18,311 bases of DNA, taken from an uncultured Treponema sp. (GTDB lineage: Bacteria; Spirochaetota; Spirochaetia; Treponematales; Treponemataceae). This document shows, in pieces, positions 1 to 6,061 of this stretch (positions are counted from its first letter, which is position 1; each line of letters begins with the position of its first letter). Both the position numbers and the translations under genes were made by a program. Under the pieces are notes generated by a model. The model did no database searches and had not been told where the DNA came from. It saw only the letters and a list, made by a program, of their open reading frames with translations. The stretch covers positions 1-18,311 of the forward strand of contig CALDIB010000010.1 in assembly GCA_937902125.1 (NCBI GenBank), written 5' to 3'.

Positions 1-2
1 TA

Positions 3-29
3 CCTCTAAAAAGCTGAACTTTTTAGAGG
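3..29. terminator. Perfect hairpin, possible terminator of the gene to the left
   Basis: An 11-base arm (3-13) and its exact reverse complement (19-29) flank a 5-base loop, CTGAA. The arms carry an internal A5/T5 run. No U-tract follows on either strand, so it is not a textbook intrinsic terminator. Its position just inside the window, ahead of the livJ promoter, suits the 3' end of an unseen upstream gene. Confidence 0.4.
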
Positions 30-122
30 CTCCCTAATGCGAAAAAACGCGAAAAAGTTGGGCGGAGGAGGCTTTGGAATTTTTGCAGCGCTAAAGAAAT
101 TAAGTTTTCTTAAAAAAATCTA

Positions 123-151
123 TTGACAAAAAGCGCGGAATTCATCAGAAT
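123..151 (+). promoter_or_regulatory. Sigma-70-type promoter of livJ
   Basis: A perfect TTGACA (123-128), a 17-base spacer and a weak CAGAAT (146-151) lie about 30 bases ahead of the livJ start. Upstream DNA is A/T-rich and includes a small dyad, TTAAG-TTTT-CTTAA (100-113). The ribosome site AAGGAGA (170-176) is well placed. The strong -35 with a weak -10 would suit activator control, but that is inference. Confidence 0.55.
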
Positions 152-181
152 TGTCCGCAAATCTAAATTAAGGAGATTGAG

Positions 182-1318
182 ATGAAAAAATTTGCTTTTG
201 CGGTTTTGGCCGCGGCTTCTCTTTTTGCCTTGGCTTCATGCGGCAAAAAAGAGTCTGACAGCATAACAATCGGCGGAATTTTCCCCTTGAGCGGAAACGT
301 CAGCGTTTACGGCGTTGAGTGCAAAAACGGAATTGACTTGGCCATTGAGGAAATCAACGCGGCCGGCGGAATTAACGGCAAGAAAGTTGTTTTGGTCAGC
401 GAAGACGACGAAGGAAATCCTGACAAGACTGTGAACGCCTTTCAGAAGTTGACCACAAAGGACGGCGTTAAAATCGTAATCGGCTCTTTGACTTCCGGCT
501 GCACCAAGGCCGTTACAAGCCGCGCCCAGGCCCAGAAAATCGTTCAGGTGGCTCCTGCCGCCACGGCTCCGGACATTACGGCCGCCGGCGACTATATTTT
601 CCGCGCCTGCTTCATCGACCCCTTCCAGGGAACTGTTGGCGGAAAGTTCGCCATTGAAAACCTTGGCTCAAAGAAGGCCGCCATTCTTTATGACATTGGA
701 AACGACTATTCGGTGGGCTTGACGGAAAACTTTGAAAAGACTTTTGTGGCCTTGGGCGGCTCAATTGTGGCCAAAGAGTCATACGCCACAAACGACAAGG
801 ACTTTAACGCCCAGCTTACAAAGATTAAGAACTCAAATCCTGACGTTCTTTATCTTCCCGACTACTACAATGTGGTGAGCCTTATCGCCAAGCAAGCCCG
901 CGCTCAGGGAATTGACGTGGCCCTTGTTGGCGCCGACGGTTGGGACGGATTGACAAGCAACGCCGGCGACGAAGTGTTGAACGGATTCTATTCAAACCAC
1001 TACGCCGTTGACTCCACAAGTCCGGCTGTCCAAAAGTATGTGGCCGCCTTCCGCGCCAAATACAACAAGGATCCCAACGCTTTTGCCGCGCTTGGATACG
1101 ATTCAGTTTACATGCTTAAGGACGCCATCACAAAGGCCGGCAGCGCCGACTCAACGGCCGTCAAAGAGGCTCTCAAGGCGATTCAAGGCGAATACGTTAC
1201 GGGAAACCTTTCGTTTGACGCCAAGCGCAACCCGATTAAAGCGGCGGTTATGCTTGAGCTTGTCAAGGGCGGCGACGGAAAGTTGTCAGCCGTTTACAAG
1301 ACGACGGTTCAACCGTAA
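182..1318 (+). CDS. livJ: Branched-chain amino acid ABC transporter, substrate-binding lipoprotein
   Basis: This is the extracytoplasmic binding protein of a LIV-type (HAAT) importer: it captures leucine, isoleucine, valine or a related amino acid and delivers it to LivHM. The 378 residues begin with a lipoprotein signal peptide (K2-K3, hydrophobic 4-18, lipobox LASC with Cys20). A type I periplasmic-binding fold follows, opening with the family pattern GGIFPLSG and the AIEEINAAGGINGKK block. Length is normal for the family. AAGGAGA six to eight bases upstream supports the start. The permease and ATPase genes follow on the same strand, but only after 490 bases of repeats and a terminator hairpin. 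The last codons and the stop lie inside a sequence repeated about 96 bases downstream. The ligand cannot be told from sequence alone. Confidence 0.93.
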   Translation: MKKFAFAVLAAASLFALASCGKKESDSITIGGIFPLSGNVSVYGVECKNGIDLAIEEINAAGGINGKKVVLVSEDDEGNPDKTVNAFQKLTTKDGVKIVIGSLTSGCTKAVTSRAQAQKIVQVAPAATAPDITAAGDYIFRACFIDPFQGTVGGKFAIENLGSKKAAILYDIGNDYSVGLTENFEKTFVALGGSIVAKESYATNDKDFNAQLTKIKNSNPDVLYLPDYYNVVSLIAKQARAQGIDVALVGADGWDGLTSNAGDEVLNGFYSNHYAVDSTSPAVQKYVAAFRAKYNKDPNAFAALGYDSVYMLKDAITKAGSADSTAVKEALKAIQGEYVTGNLSFDAKRNPIKAAVMLELVKGGDGKLSAVYKTTVQP

Positions 1319-1329
1319 GAGCGGCAAAA

Positions 1330-1414
1330 AAATTGCTGGCAAGGCCGCTAGGCTTTGCTAGCCGCATAAGCGGCAACAAACGGCTCGCTTGAGGGCTCGC
1401 TCGTTCAGCCGTAA
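1330..1414 (+). repeat. Long repeat block, copy 1
   Basis: This 85-base block runs from AAATTGCTGGCAAGGCC to CGTTCAGCCGTAA. Copy 2 begins 176 bases later. Five substitutions and one indel separate the two copies. It includes the conserved 5-bp hairpin GCCGC-N4-GCGGC. Confidence 0.88.
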
Positions 1415-1505
1415 TGGCGGCAAACAAATTATTGGCAAGACTGAAATTGATGGTTCGAGCGGTTTTGCCGCGTCCGTTGGACGCTTCGGGCTTGATACGG
1501 CGGAC

Positions 1506-1591
1506 AAATTGCTGGCAAGGCCTCAAGGCTTTGCTGGCCGCATGAGCGGCAACAAACGAGCTCGCTTGCGGGCTCGCTCGTTCAGCCGTAA
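1506..1591 (+). repeat. Long repeat block, copy 2
   Basis: This is the second copy of the 1330-1414 block. The loop changes (ATAA to ATGA) while both arms of the GCCGC/GCGGC hairpin are kept. It is followed not by the GCGGCAAA motif seen after copy 1, but by two fresh perfect hairpins (1595-1609 and 1614-1634). Confidence 0.88.
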
Positions 1592-1683
1592 GTTGTTCGC
1601 TGCGCGAACTTAACGAGTTTCCTTCGGAAACTCGACCTTCGGGCTTGATGTGGCAAGATTGCAATCGATGGTTCGCGTTGCGC

Positions 1684-1712
1684 TTGAATAAAAACGCAAA
1701 ATGCTTTAATAT
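1684..1712 (+). promoter_or_regulatory. Possible internal promoter ahead of livHMGF
   Basis: TTGAAT (1684-1689), a 17-base spacer and TAATAT (1707-1712) could start RNA near 1719, directly in front of the attenuator hairpin. A second, unpartnered perfect TATAAT (1766-1771) lies beyond that hairpin and could give a terminator-free transcript, but it has no recognisable -35. Confidence 0.35.
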
Positions 1713-1727
1713 ATTTTAGCGCAAAGG

Positions 1728-1766
1728 AGCGCTTATTCCGCGGGTCGGAATAGGCGCTTTTGTTTT
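1728..1766 (+). terminator. Intrinsic terminator or attenuator between livJ and livH
   Basis: A 13-bp stem (1728-1740 with 1746-1758, one G-U pair) with loop CGGGT is followed by TTTTGTTTT. It lies 43 bases before livH, inside the operon, so it probably lets only part of the livJ transcript through. Its lower left arm GCGCT (1729-1733) can instead pair with AGCGC (1718-1722), a mutually exclusive, antiterminator-like arrangement. Confidence 0.8.
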
Positions 1767-1808
1767 ATAATGTGACATCTAAAAAATTTTTAAAGTGGCG
1801 GAGAAAAA

Positions 1809-2708
1809 ATGGACGGCAGTTCTTTGTTCTTGCAACAATTCATCAACGGACTTTCGCTTGGAAGCATTTACGCTTTGATAGCGCTGGGCTACACGATGGT
1901 CTACGGCATTGTCACCCTCATCAATTTCGCGCACGGCGACATTATGATGATGGGAGCCTACGCGGGCTATTTTGTTTTGGTGGCGCTTGGAGCGACTGGC
2001 TTTGGCTTTGCGGCCTGCCTTTTTGTCGCTATGGTTTTTTGCGGCTTTTTGGGAGTGGCGATCGAGCGTCTGGCCTACAGGCCGCTGCGAAACGCGCCCC
2101 GCTTGAATTCATTGATTACCGCGATTGCCGTGGAATTGATTTTGCAAAATTTGATGCGGGTTCTTCCCTTTGCCGGCCCCGACCCAAAACAGTTTCCCAC
2201 GCTCAACGTTCCGGCGCTCAATTTTGGCCCGGTGTCAATTCCCGGCATTAAGGCGCTTGTGATTATCGCCAGCGTCTTGCTCATGCTGGCCCTTCACATT
2301 TTGGTCAACTACACAAAGACCGGAAAGGCCATGCGATCCGTAAGCTATGACATGCAGGCTTCAAGCTTGATGGGAATAAATGTGAACAGAACAATCGCCA
2401 CGACATTTGCCATCGGCTCCGTTCTTGCCGGCGCCGGCGGAGTTTTGTACGCTTCGGCCTATCCACAAGTTGATCCCCTTATGGGATATATGCCGGGCCT
2501 CAAGGCTTTTGTCGCCGCGGTTCTGGGAGGAATCGGCTCCATTCCCGGCGCGATGGTGGGCGGCGTGATTTTGGGAATCGCGGAAACGATGACCAAGGGT
2601 TATGGTCCAAGCCAATACGCCGACGCGATTAGTTTTGGAATTTTGATTTTGATTTTGTTGGTTAAGCCTACCGGCCTTTTGGGAAAGAAGAGAGTTATTA
2701 AGGTTTGA
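1809..2708 (+). CDS. livH: Branched-chain amino acid ABC transporter, permease LivH
   Basis: This is the first inner-membrane permease subunit of the LIV importer; with LivM it forms the transmembrane channel. The 299 residues are almost entirely hydrophobic with about eight membrane segments. Hallmarks are LGYTMVYGIVTLINFAHGD (about 26-44) and the conserved cytoplasmic loop near the C-terminus, LGGIGSIPGAMVGGVILG (about 239-256), which contacts the ATPases. Length is typical. The start is preceded by GGCGGAG (1797-1803) five bases away. It follows the attenuator and stands three bases before livM, so these two are co-transcribed. Confidence 0.94.
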   Translation: MDGSSLFLQQFINGLSLGSIYALIALGYTMVYGIVTLINFAHGDIMMMGAYAGYFVLVALGATGFGFAACLFVAMVFCGFLGVAIERLAYRPLRNAPRLNSLITAIAVELILQNLMRVLPFAGPDPKQFPTLNVPALNFGPVSIPGIKALVIIASVLLMLALHILVNYTKTGKAMRSVSYDMQASSLMGINVNRTIATTFAIGSVLAGAGGVLYASAYPQVDPLMGYMPGLKAFVAAVLGGIGSIPGAMVGGVILGIAETMTKGYGPSQYADAISFGILILILLVKPTGLLGKKRVIKV

Positions 2709-2711
2709 CAT

Positions 2712-3713
2712 ATGATGAGCAAAAATATTAGAAACACAGTTTTATTGTTCGCGATTGGAATTTTGGCGGCGTTTCTTCCTGCGGCCTTGATTGCCGCTGG
2801 CGCCATTAACGCTTACACGGCGCAAGTTTTTTCGCTGGCTGGAATCAACGCAATCATGGCCTTGAGCGTGAACATCATTTGCGGAATCACCGGCCAGCTT
2901 TCTTTGGGACAGGCGGGCTTTATGGCGCTTGGCGGGTATTCAACGATTTTGCTTTGCGCCAACGCCCGCATTCCCCTTCCGCTGGCGATAATTTTGGCCG
3001 CGGCCATCACAGCCTTCTTTGGATTTTTAATCGGCTTTCCCACCTTGCGCTTGGAAGGCGACTACCTTGCCATTGTGACGCTGGCCTTTGGAGAAATAAT
3101 CCGCGTATTTTTGGTCAACCTAAAAAAGTGGACTGGCGGCCCCAACGGAATTCAGTTCAACACGATAATGGTATTCAATCCCGCAATCGCCTTTGCCGTG
3201 GTTACGGGAACCCTTGTGATTTTGATAGCGCTTGTTCAAAACTTTGTCCGCTCCTCTTACGGCCGCGCGATTCTTGCGGTTCGGGAAGACGAAATTGCCG
3301 CCAACTCAAGCGGCATCGGCGTTTTCCGCTACAAGATGATTGGCTTTGTGTTGGCCAGCTTTGTGGCCGGAATTGGCGGCGCGCTTTATGTTTGCCTGAT
3401 TGGTTTCATCAAGCCCGACCAAGCGGGATTCACCAAGAGCATTGACTATTTGATTTTTGTCGTTTTGGGCGGAATGGGTTCCACAACAGGAAGCGTCTTG
3501 GCTTCTTACGTTTTGACTTACTTGCAGGAATTCTTGCGCTTCTTGCAAAATTACCGCTTGCTTTTCTATCCGGTGGTTTTGATTTTTGTGATGATTTTCA
3601 GGCCGCAAGGATTGTTGGGAACAAAAGAAGCGTCCTTTGTCAAAGCCTTTGACGCGGCAAAAAAATTCATTCAAAAGAAATTTAAAAAAGCTAAAAGCTC
3701 GGAGGCAAAATAA
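2712..3713 (+). CDS. livM: Branched-chain amino acid ABC transporter, permease LivM
   Basis: This is the second permease subunit, partner of LivH. It has 333 residues and about eight to ten membrane segments. The family block CGITGQLSLGQAGFMALGGY (about 57-76) and a loop with GGMGSTTGS (about 255-263) match LivM. The extreme C-terminus is a Lys-rich cytoplasmic tail. The ATG (followed by a second in-frame ATG) has AAGG (2700-2703) eight bases upstream. Its stop overlaps the livG start by one base (TAATG), a sign of translational coupling. Confidence 0.94.
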   Translation: MMSKNIRNTVLLFAIGILAAFLPAALIAAGAINAYTAQVFSLAGINAIMALSVNIICGITGQLSLGQAGFMALGGYSTILLCANARIPLPLAIILAAAITAFFGFLIGFPTLRLEGDYLAIVTLAFGEIIRVFLVNLKKWTGGPNGIQFNTIMVFNPAIAFAVVTGTLVILIALVQNFVRSSYGRAILAVREDEIAANSSGIGVFRYKMIGFVLASFVAGIGGALYVCLIGFIKPDQAGFTKSIDYLIFVVLGGMGSTTGSVLASYVLTYLQEFLRFLQNYRLLFYPVVLIFVMIFRPQGLLGTKEASFVKAFDAAKKFIQKKFKKAKSSEAK

Positions 3714-4516
3714 TGGCGGAAGAAAAAAAATTGGCTTTGCAGGCTTCCGGCGTTTCAATCGTTTTTGGAGGCCTTAGGGCGGTGAGCGGCTTTGACTGTT
3801 CCCTTTACGAAGGAGAGCTTGTGGGTTTGATTGGACCAAACGGCGCGGGAAAAACGACTGTCTTCAATATGTTGAGCGGAGTTTACACGCCGACAGAAGG
3901 ACAAATAACTTTTTGGGACAGGCGGGGAAAAAGCCGCGTCATAAACAAGATGAATCCGGCGGAGCATTGCCGCTTGGGAATAGCGCGCACTTTTCAAAAC
4001 ATCAGGCTTTTTGGAAACTTGACGGCTGAGGACAATGTGAAAGTGGCCTTGCACAATTTGCGCTCTTCCAATCCAGTTGACGCGCTTTTTAGAACTCCCC
4101 GCTTTAGGCAAGACGAAAAGCGGATGGAAGAAAAGGCCGCGCACTTGCTTTCCTTGTTCAAGATTGACGCAAAGAAAAAAGAGCTTGCGAAAAATCTTCC
4201 ATACGGAGAGCAGCGAAAGTTGGAAATAGCGCGCGCCCTTGCCAGCGAGCCGAAAATTCTTTTGCTTGACGAGCCTGCGGCCGGAATGAACGGACAAGAA
4301 ACCGAAGACTTGATGAACTTAATCGCCTATATCAGAAAAGAGTTTAGCGTTACGATTTTGCTGATTGAGCACGACATGAGATTGGTTATGGGAATCTGCG
4401 AGCGCATAATGGTTTTGGACTACGGCCGCATAATCGCTGAAGGTTCCCCGGATCAAATCAAGACGAATCCGCAGGTGATAAAGGCCTATCTTGGCCAGGA
4501 GGCGCTGAATGCTTAA
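3713..4516 (+). CDS. livG: Branched-chain amino acid ABC transporter, ATPase LivG
   Basis: This cytoplasmic ATP-hydrolysing subunit of the LIV importer has 267 residues. Walker A GPNGAGKT lies at 41-48 and Walker B ILLLDEP at 182-188 with catalytic Glu187. The switch His is at 220. The signature loop reads PYGEQ (163-167) rather than LSGGQ, as is usual for LivG. GGAGG (3701-3705) gives a good ribosome site. The gene overlaps livF by eight bases. All catalytic motifs are intact. Confidence 0.95.
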   Translation: MAEEKKLALQASGVSIVFGGLRAVSGFDCSLYEGELVGLIGPNGAGKTTVFNMLSGVYTPTEGQITFWDRRGKSRVINKMNPAEHCRLGIARTFQNIRLFGNLTAEDNVKVALHNLRSSNPVDALFRTPRFRQDEKRMEEKAAHLLSLFKIDAKKKELAKNLPYGEQRKLEIARALASEPKILLLDEPAAGMNGQETEDLMNLIAYIRKEFSVTILLIEHDMRLVMGICERIMVLDYGRIIAEGSPDQIKTNPQVIKAYLGQEALNA

Positions 4517-5213
4517 AGTTCAAAAATTGTCGGTCAGCTACGGAGCCATAAACGCCTTGCGTGAAATCAGCTTCAATGTTGAGCGGGGCGAAATAATTTC
4601 TTTGATTGGCTCCAACGGCGCCGGAAAAACCACAACCCTTCACGCCGTGTCGAACATCATAAAAAAGCGGGGCGGAAAGATTGAGTTTGAGGGCGAGGAC
4701 ATCACTGACATGGCGGCCAACGAAATTGTCCGCAAGCGCTTGATTCAAGTTCCTGAAGGAAGGCGCATTTTCTTGAACCTTTCTGTCCGCGACAATTTGG
4801 AAATGGGCGCCTTTACGCGAAACGACAAGGCTGGAATCAAGGCCGACATGGAAAAGGTTTACGAGCTTTTTCCCCGCTTGAAAGAGCGAATCAATCAAAT
4901 AAGCGGAACCTTGAGCGGCGGCGAATTGCAAATGCTTGCCATGGGCCGCGGCTTGATGGCCCAGCCAAAATTGCTTTTGCTTGACGAGCCCAGCATGGGC
5001 TTGGCTCCGATTTTGGTGGACGAAATTTTTGAAATCATTCAAAAAATCAACAAGGACGGAACGACAATTTTGCTTGTCGAGCAAAACGCCTTTAAGGCGC
5101 TTTCCATCAGCAACCGCGCTTACGTTTTGGAAACAGGAAGCATAAGCAAAGAAGGCGACGCCAAGGTTTTGGCCAAGGATCCGGCGGTCAAGGAAGCTTA
5201 TCTTGGCGGTTGA
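4509..5213 (+). CDS. livF: Branched-chain amino acid ABC transporter, ATPase LivF
   Basis: This is the second ATPase subunit, pairing with LivG. It has 234 residues, with Walker A GSNGAGKT (34-41), signature LSGGE (135-139), Walker B LLLLDE (155-160, Glu160) and the LivF-type VEQN switch, where Gln192 replaces the usual His. AGGAGG (4497-4502) precedes the start inside livG. It closes the transporter operon. No convincing hairpin-plus-U-tract follows, and the next gene has its own promoter, so read-through into it is possible. Confidence 0.95.
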   Translation: MLKVQKLSVSYGAINALREISFNVERGEIISLIGSNGAGKTTTLHAVSNIIKKRGGKIEFEGEDITDMAANEIVRKRLIQVPEGRRIFLNLSVRDNLEMGAFTRNDKAGIKADMEKVYELFPRLKERINQISGTLSGGELQMLAMGRGLMAQPKLLLLDEPSMGLAPILVDEIFEIIQKINKDGTTILLVEQNAFKALSISNRAYVLETGSISKEGDAKVLAKDPAVKEAYLGG

Positions 5214-5229
5214 GCCGAATGGCAAAAAT

Positions 5230-5258
5230 TTGCGCAAAAATAAAAGTCGTGGTATAAT
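5230..5258 (+). promoter_or_regulatory. Extended -10 promoter of the CBS-ACT gene
   Basis: TTGCGC (5230-5235), a 17-base spacer and TGG-TATAAT (5250-5258) form a perfect extended -10 box. RNA would begin near 5265, giving a leader of about 89 bases. That leader is GC-rich for its first part and ends with a weak AGTTTT/AAAACT hairpin (5322-5339) just before the ribosome site. Confidence 0.65.
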
Positions 5259-5353
5259 TTTAGCGGAGGTTTTGACAAAAACGCGAGGAAGCGGCGCAAA
5301 GCAGACGCAACCGCGACCGGGAGTTTTTATTCTAAAACTACGGAGGTTATGAT

Positions 5354-5995
5354 ATGATAGTCAAAGACGTGATGAAAAAATCGGTGATTACAGTTGAGCC
5401 TGAAAGCACCGTGACAGAAGCCAAGGAATTGATGAACAAGAACAACATTTCAAAGCTGCCAGTCGTAAAGGGCGGAAAGCTTGTGGGAATCATCACCAAA
5501 AACGATTTGCTTCAGGCCGGCCCAAGCTTGGCCACCACCCTTGACATGTATGAAATCAGCTACCTTCTTTCAAAGTTGAACGTAAAGAAAATAATGACCA
5601 CAAAGGTCTTTAGCGTTTCTCCGGACGATGTGGTGGAAGAAGCCGCCCGCATTATGGTTGAAAAGCAAGTTGGCTGCTTGCCGGTTGTCAAAGGCAGCGC
5701 GCTTGTGGGAATCATCACTGAAAGCGACTTGTTCTTTATGTTCGCCGAAATGTTTGGCGCCACCCAAAAAGGCGTCCGCGCGGTTTTGTATCCCAACGAC
5801 ACTCCCGGCGAGATGGCTAAAATCGCCCAAAAAATCGCCGAGGCGGACGGCAACATCATTTCTCTTGTCACAAGCGCTTCAAGCGACGCCAAAAAGCGGC
5901 CCCTTACCATTAAGGTTACAGGAGTTCCCCTTGCGAAGCTCAAGAAAATTTTTGCGGAAGTGAAATGCCCCGTTGAAGACATAAGGAACATTTAG
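5354..5995 (+). CDS. CBS-domain pair with C-terminal ACT domain (AcuB-like)
   Basis: The protein has 213 residues: two CBS motifs (about 7-55 and 80-130), each with the LPVVKG..LVGIIT core, then an ACT-like region (about 140-213, beginning GVRAVLYPND). CBS pairs bind adenine nucleotides and ACT domains bind amino acids, so this is a likely cytoplasmic sensor. No enzyme domain is attached. The general layout resembles the AcuB family, but a role in acetoin metabolism is not supported here. Its place directly behind an amino-acid importer suggests that it senses energy state and the imported ligand. GGAGG (5342-5346) seven bases upstream supports the start. Confidence 0.85.
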   Translation: MIVKDVMKKSVITVEPESTVTEAKELMNKNNISKLPVVKGGKLVGIITKNDLLQAGPSLATTLDMYEISYLLSKLNVKKIMTTKVFSVSPDDVVEEAARIMVEKQVGCLPVVKGSALVGIITESDLFFMFAEMFGATQKGVRAVLYPNDTPGEMAKIAQKIAEADGNIISLVTSASSDAKKRPLTIKVTGVPLAKLKKIFAEVKCPVEDIRNI

Positions 5996-6000
5996 GAACC

Positions 6001-6041
6001 AAAAAGGCATTTAGCGTCGCAGTTGCTTTTTCTTTTTTTTT
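6001..6041 (+). terminator. Weak A/U-type terminator after the CBS-ACT gene
   Basis: AAAAAG-G-CA (6001-6009) can pair with TG-CTTTTT (6024-6031) with one bulged G and a 14-base loop. A long T-run (6033-6041) follows. The stem is A-U rich and weak. It overlaps the -35 box of the next gene. Confidence 0.35.
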
Positions 6042-6051
6042 GCAGTATATT
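6023..6051 (+). promoter_or_regulatory. Promoter of the 487-residue protein gene
   Basis: TTGCTT (6023-6028), a 17-base spacer and TATATT (6046-6051) form the box pair; an overlapping TATTAT sits at 6048-6053. Transcription would start at about 6058-6060, only a few bases before the ATG at 6062, and no Shine-Dalgarno sequence is present. Confidence 0.55.
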
Positions 6052-6061
6052 ATAGATAGCG

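Larger units (their letters stand above)
1307..1680. repeat. Mosaic of degenerate repeats between livJ and livH
   Basis: Most of this 490-base gap is built from related blocks. A long block occurs at 1330-1414 and 1506-1591, about 93 percent identical with one 1-base indel. A shorter block, running from GTTCA..CCGTAA to TTGGCAAG, occurs at 1307-1343 and 1403-1439 (31 of 37 identical). CTTCGGGCTTGAT occurs at 1484-1496 and 1637-1649. The stretch CAAGA.TG.AAT.GATGGTTCG occurs at 1436-1457 and 1654-1675. Small hairpins recur: GCCGC-ATAA-GCGGC (1361-1374), its copy GCCGC-ATGA-GCGGC (1537-1550), GTTCGC-TGC-GCGAAC (1595-1609) and a perfect 9-bp stem with a TTC loop (1614-1634). Open frames crossing the area (for example minus strand 1263-1664) reflect repeat composition and lack start signals. 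I infer a dispersed genomic repeat family. Confidence 0.85.

Noticed and set aside
74..94. Six-codon leader peptide (TTG start after GGAGGAGG) upstream of livJ.
   Set aside because: It lies upstream of the livJ promoter, has no run of regulatory Leu/Ile/Val codons and is too short to judge.
1263..1664. Minus-strand open frame of 133 residues over the livJ-livH gap, with an internally repeated peptide.
   Set aside because: Its repetition mirrors the DNA repeats, it runs antisense into livJ, and it has no promoter or ribosome site. It is best explained by repeat composition.
1651..1666. TGGCAAG..TTGCA, resembling a sigma-54 -24/-12 promoter.
   Set aside because: The spacing between the GG and GC elements is too short, and the motif belongs to the repeat family.
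4458..5237. Long minus-strand open frame of 259 residues antisense to livF.
   Set aside because: It is a shadow of livF codon bias, shows no recognisable motif and sits opposite an intact conserved ATPase.
5272..5352. Possible leader peptide of 26 codons from TTG, ending just before the CBS-ACT gene start.
   Set aside because: The GGAGG at 5265-5269 is only two bases from the TTG, too close for normal initiation, and the codon content is not informative.
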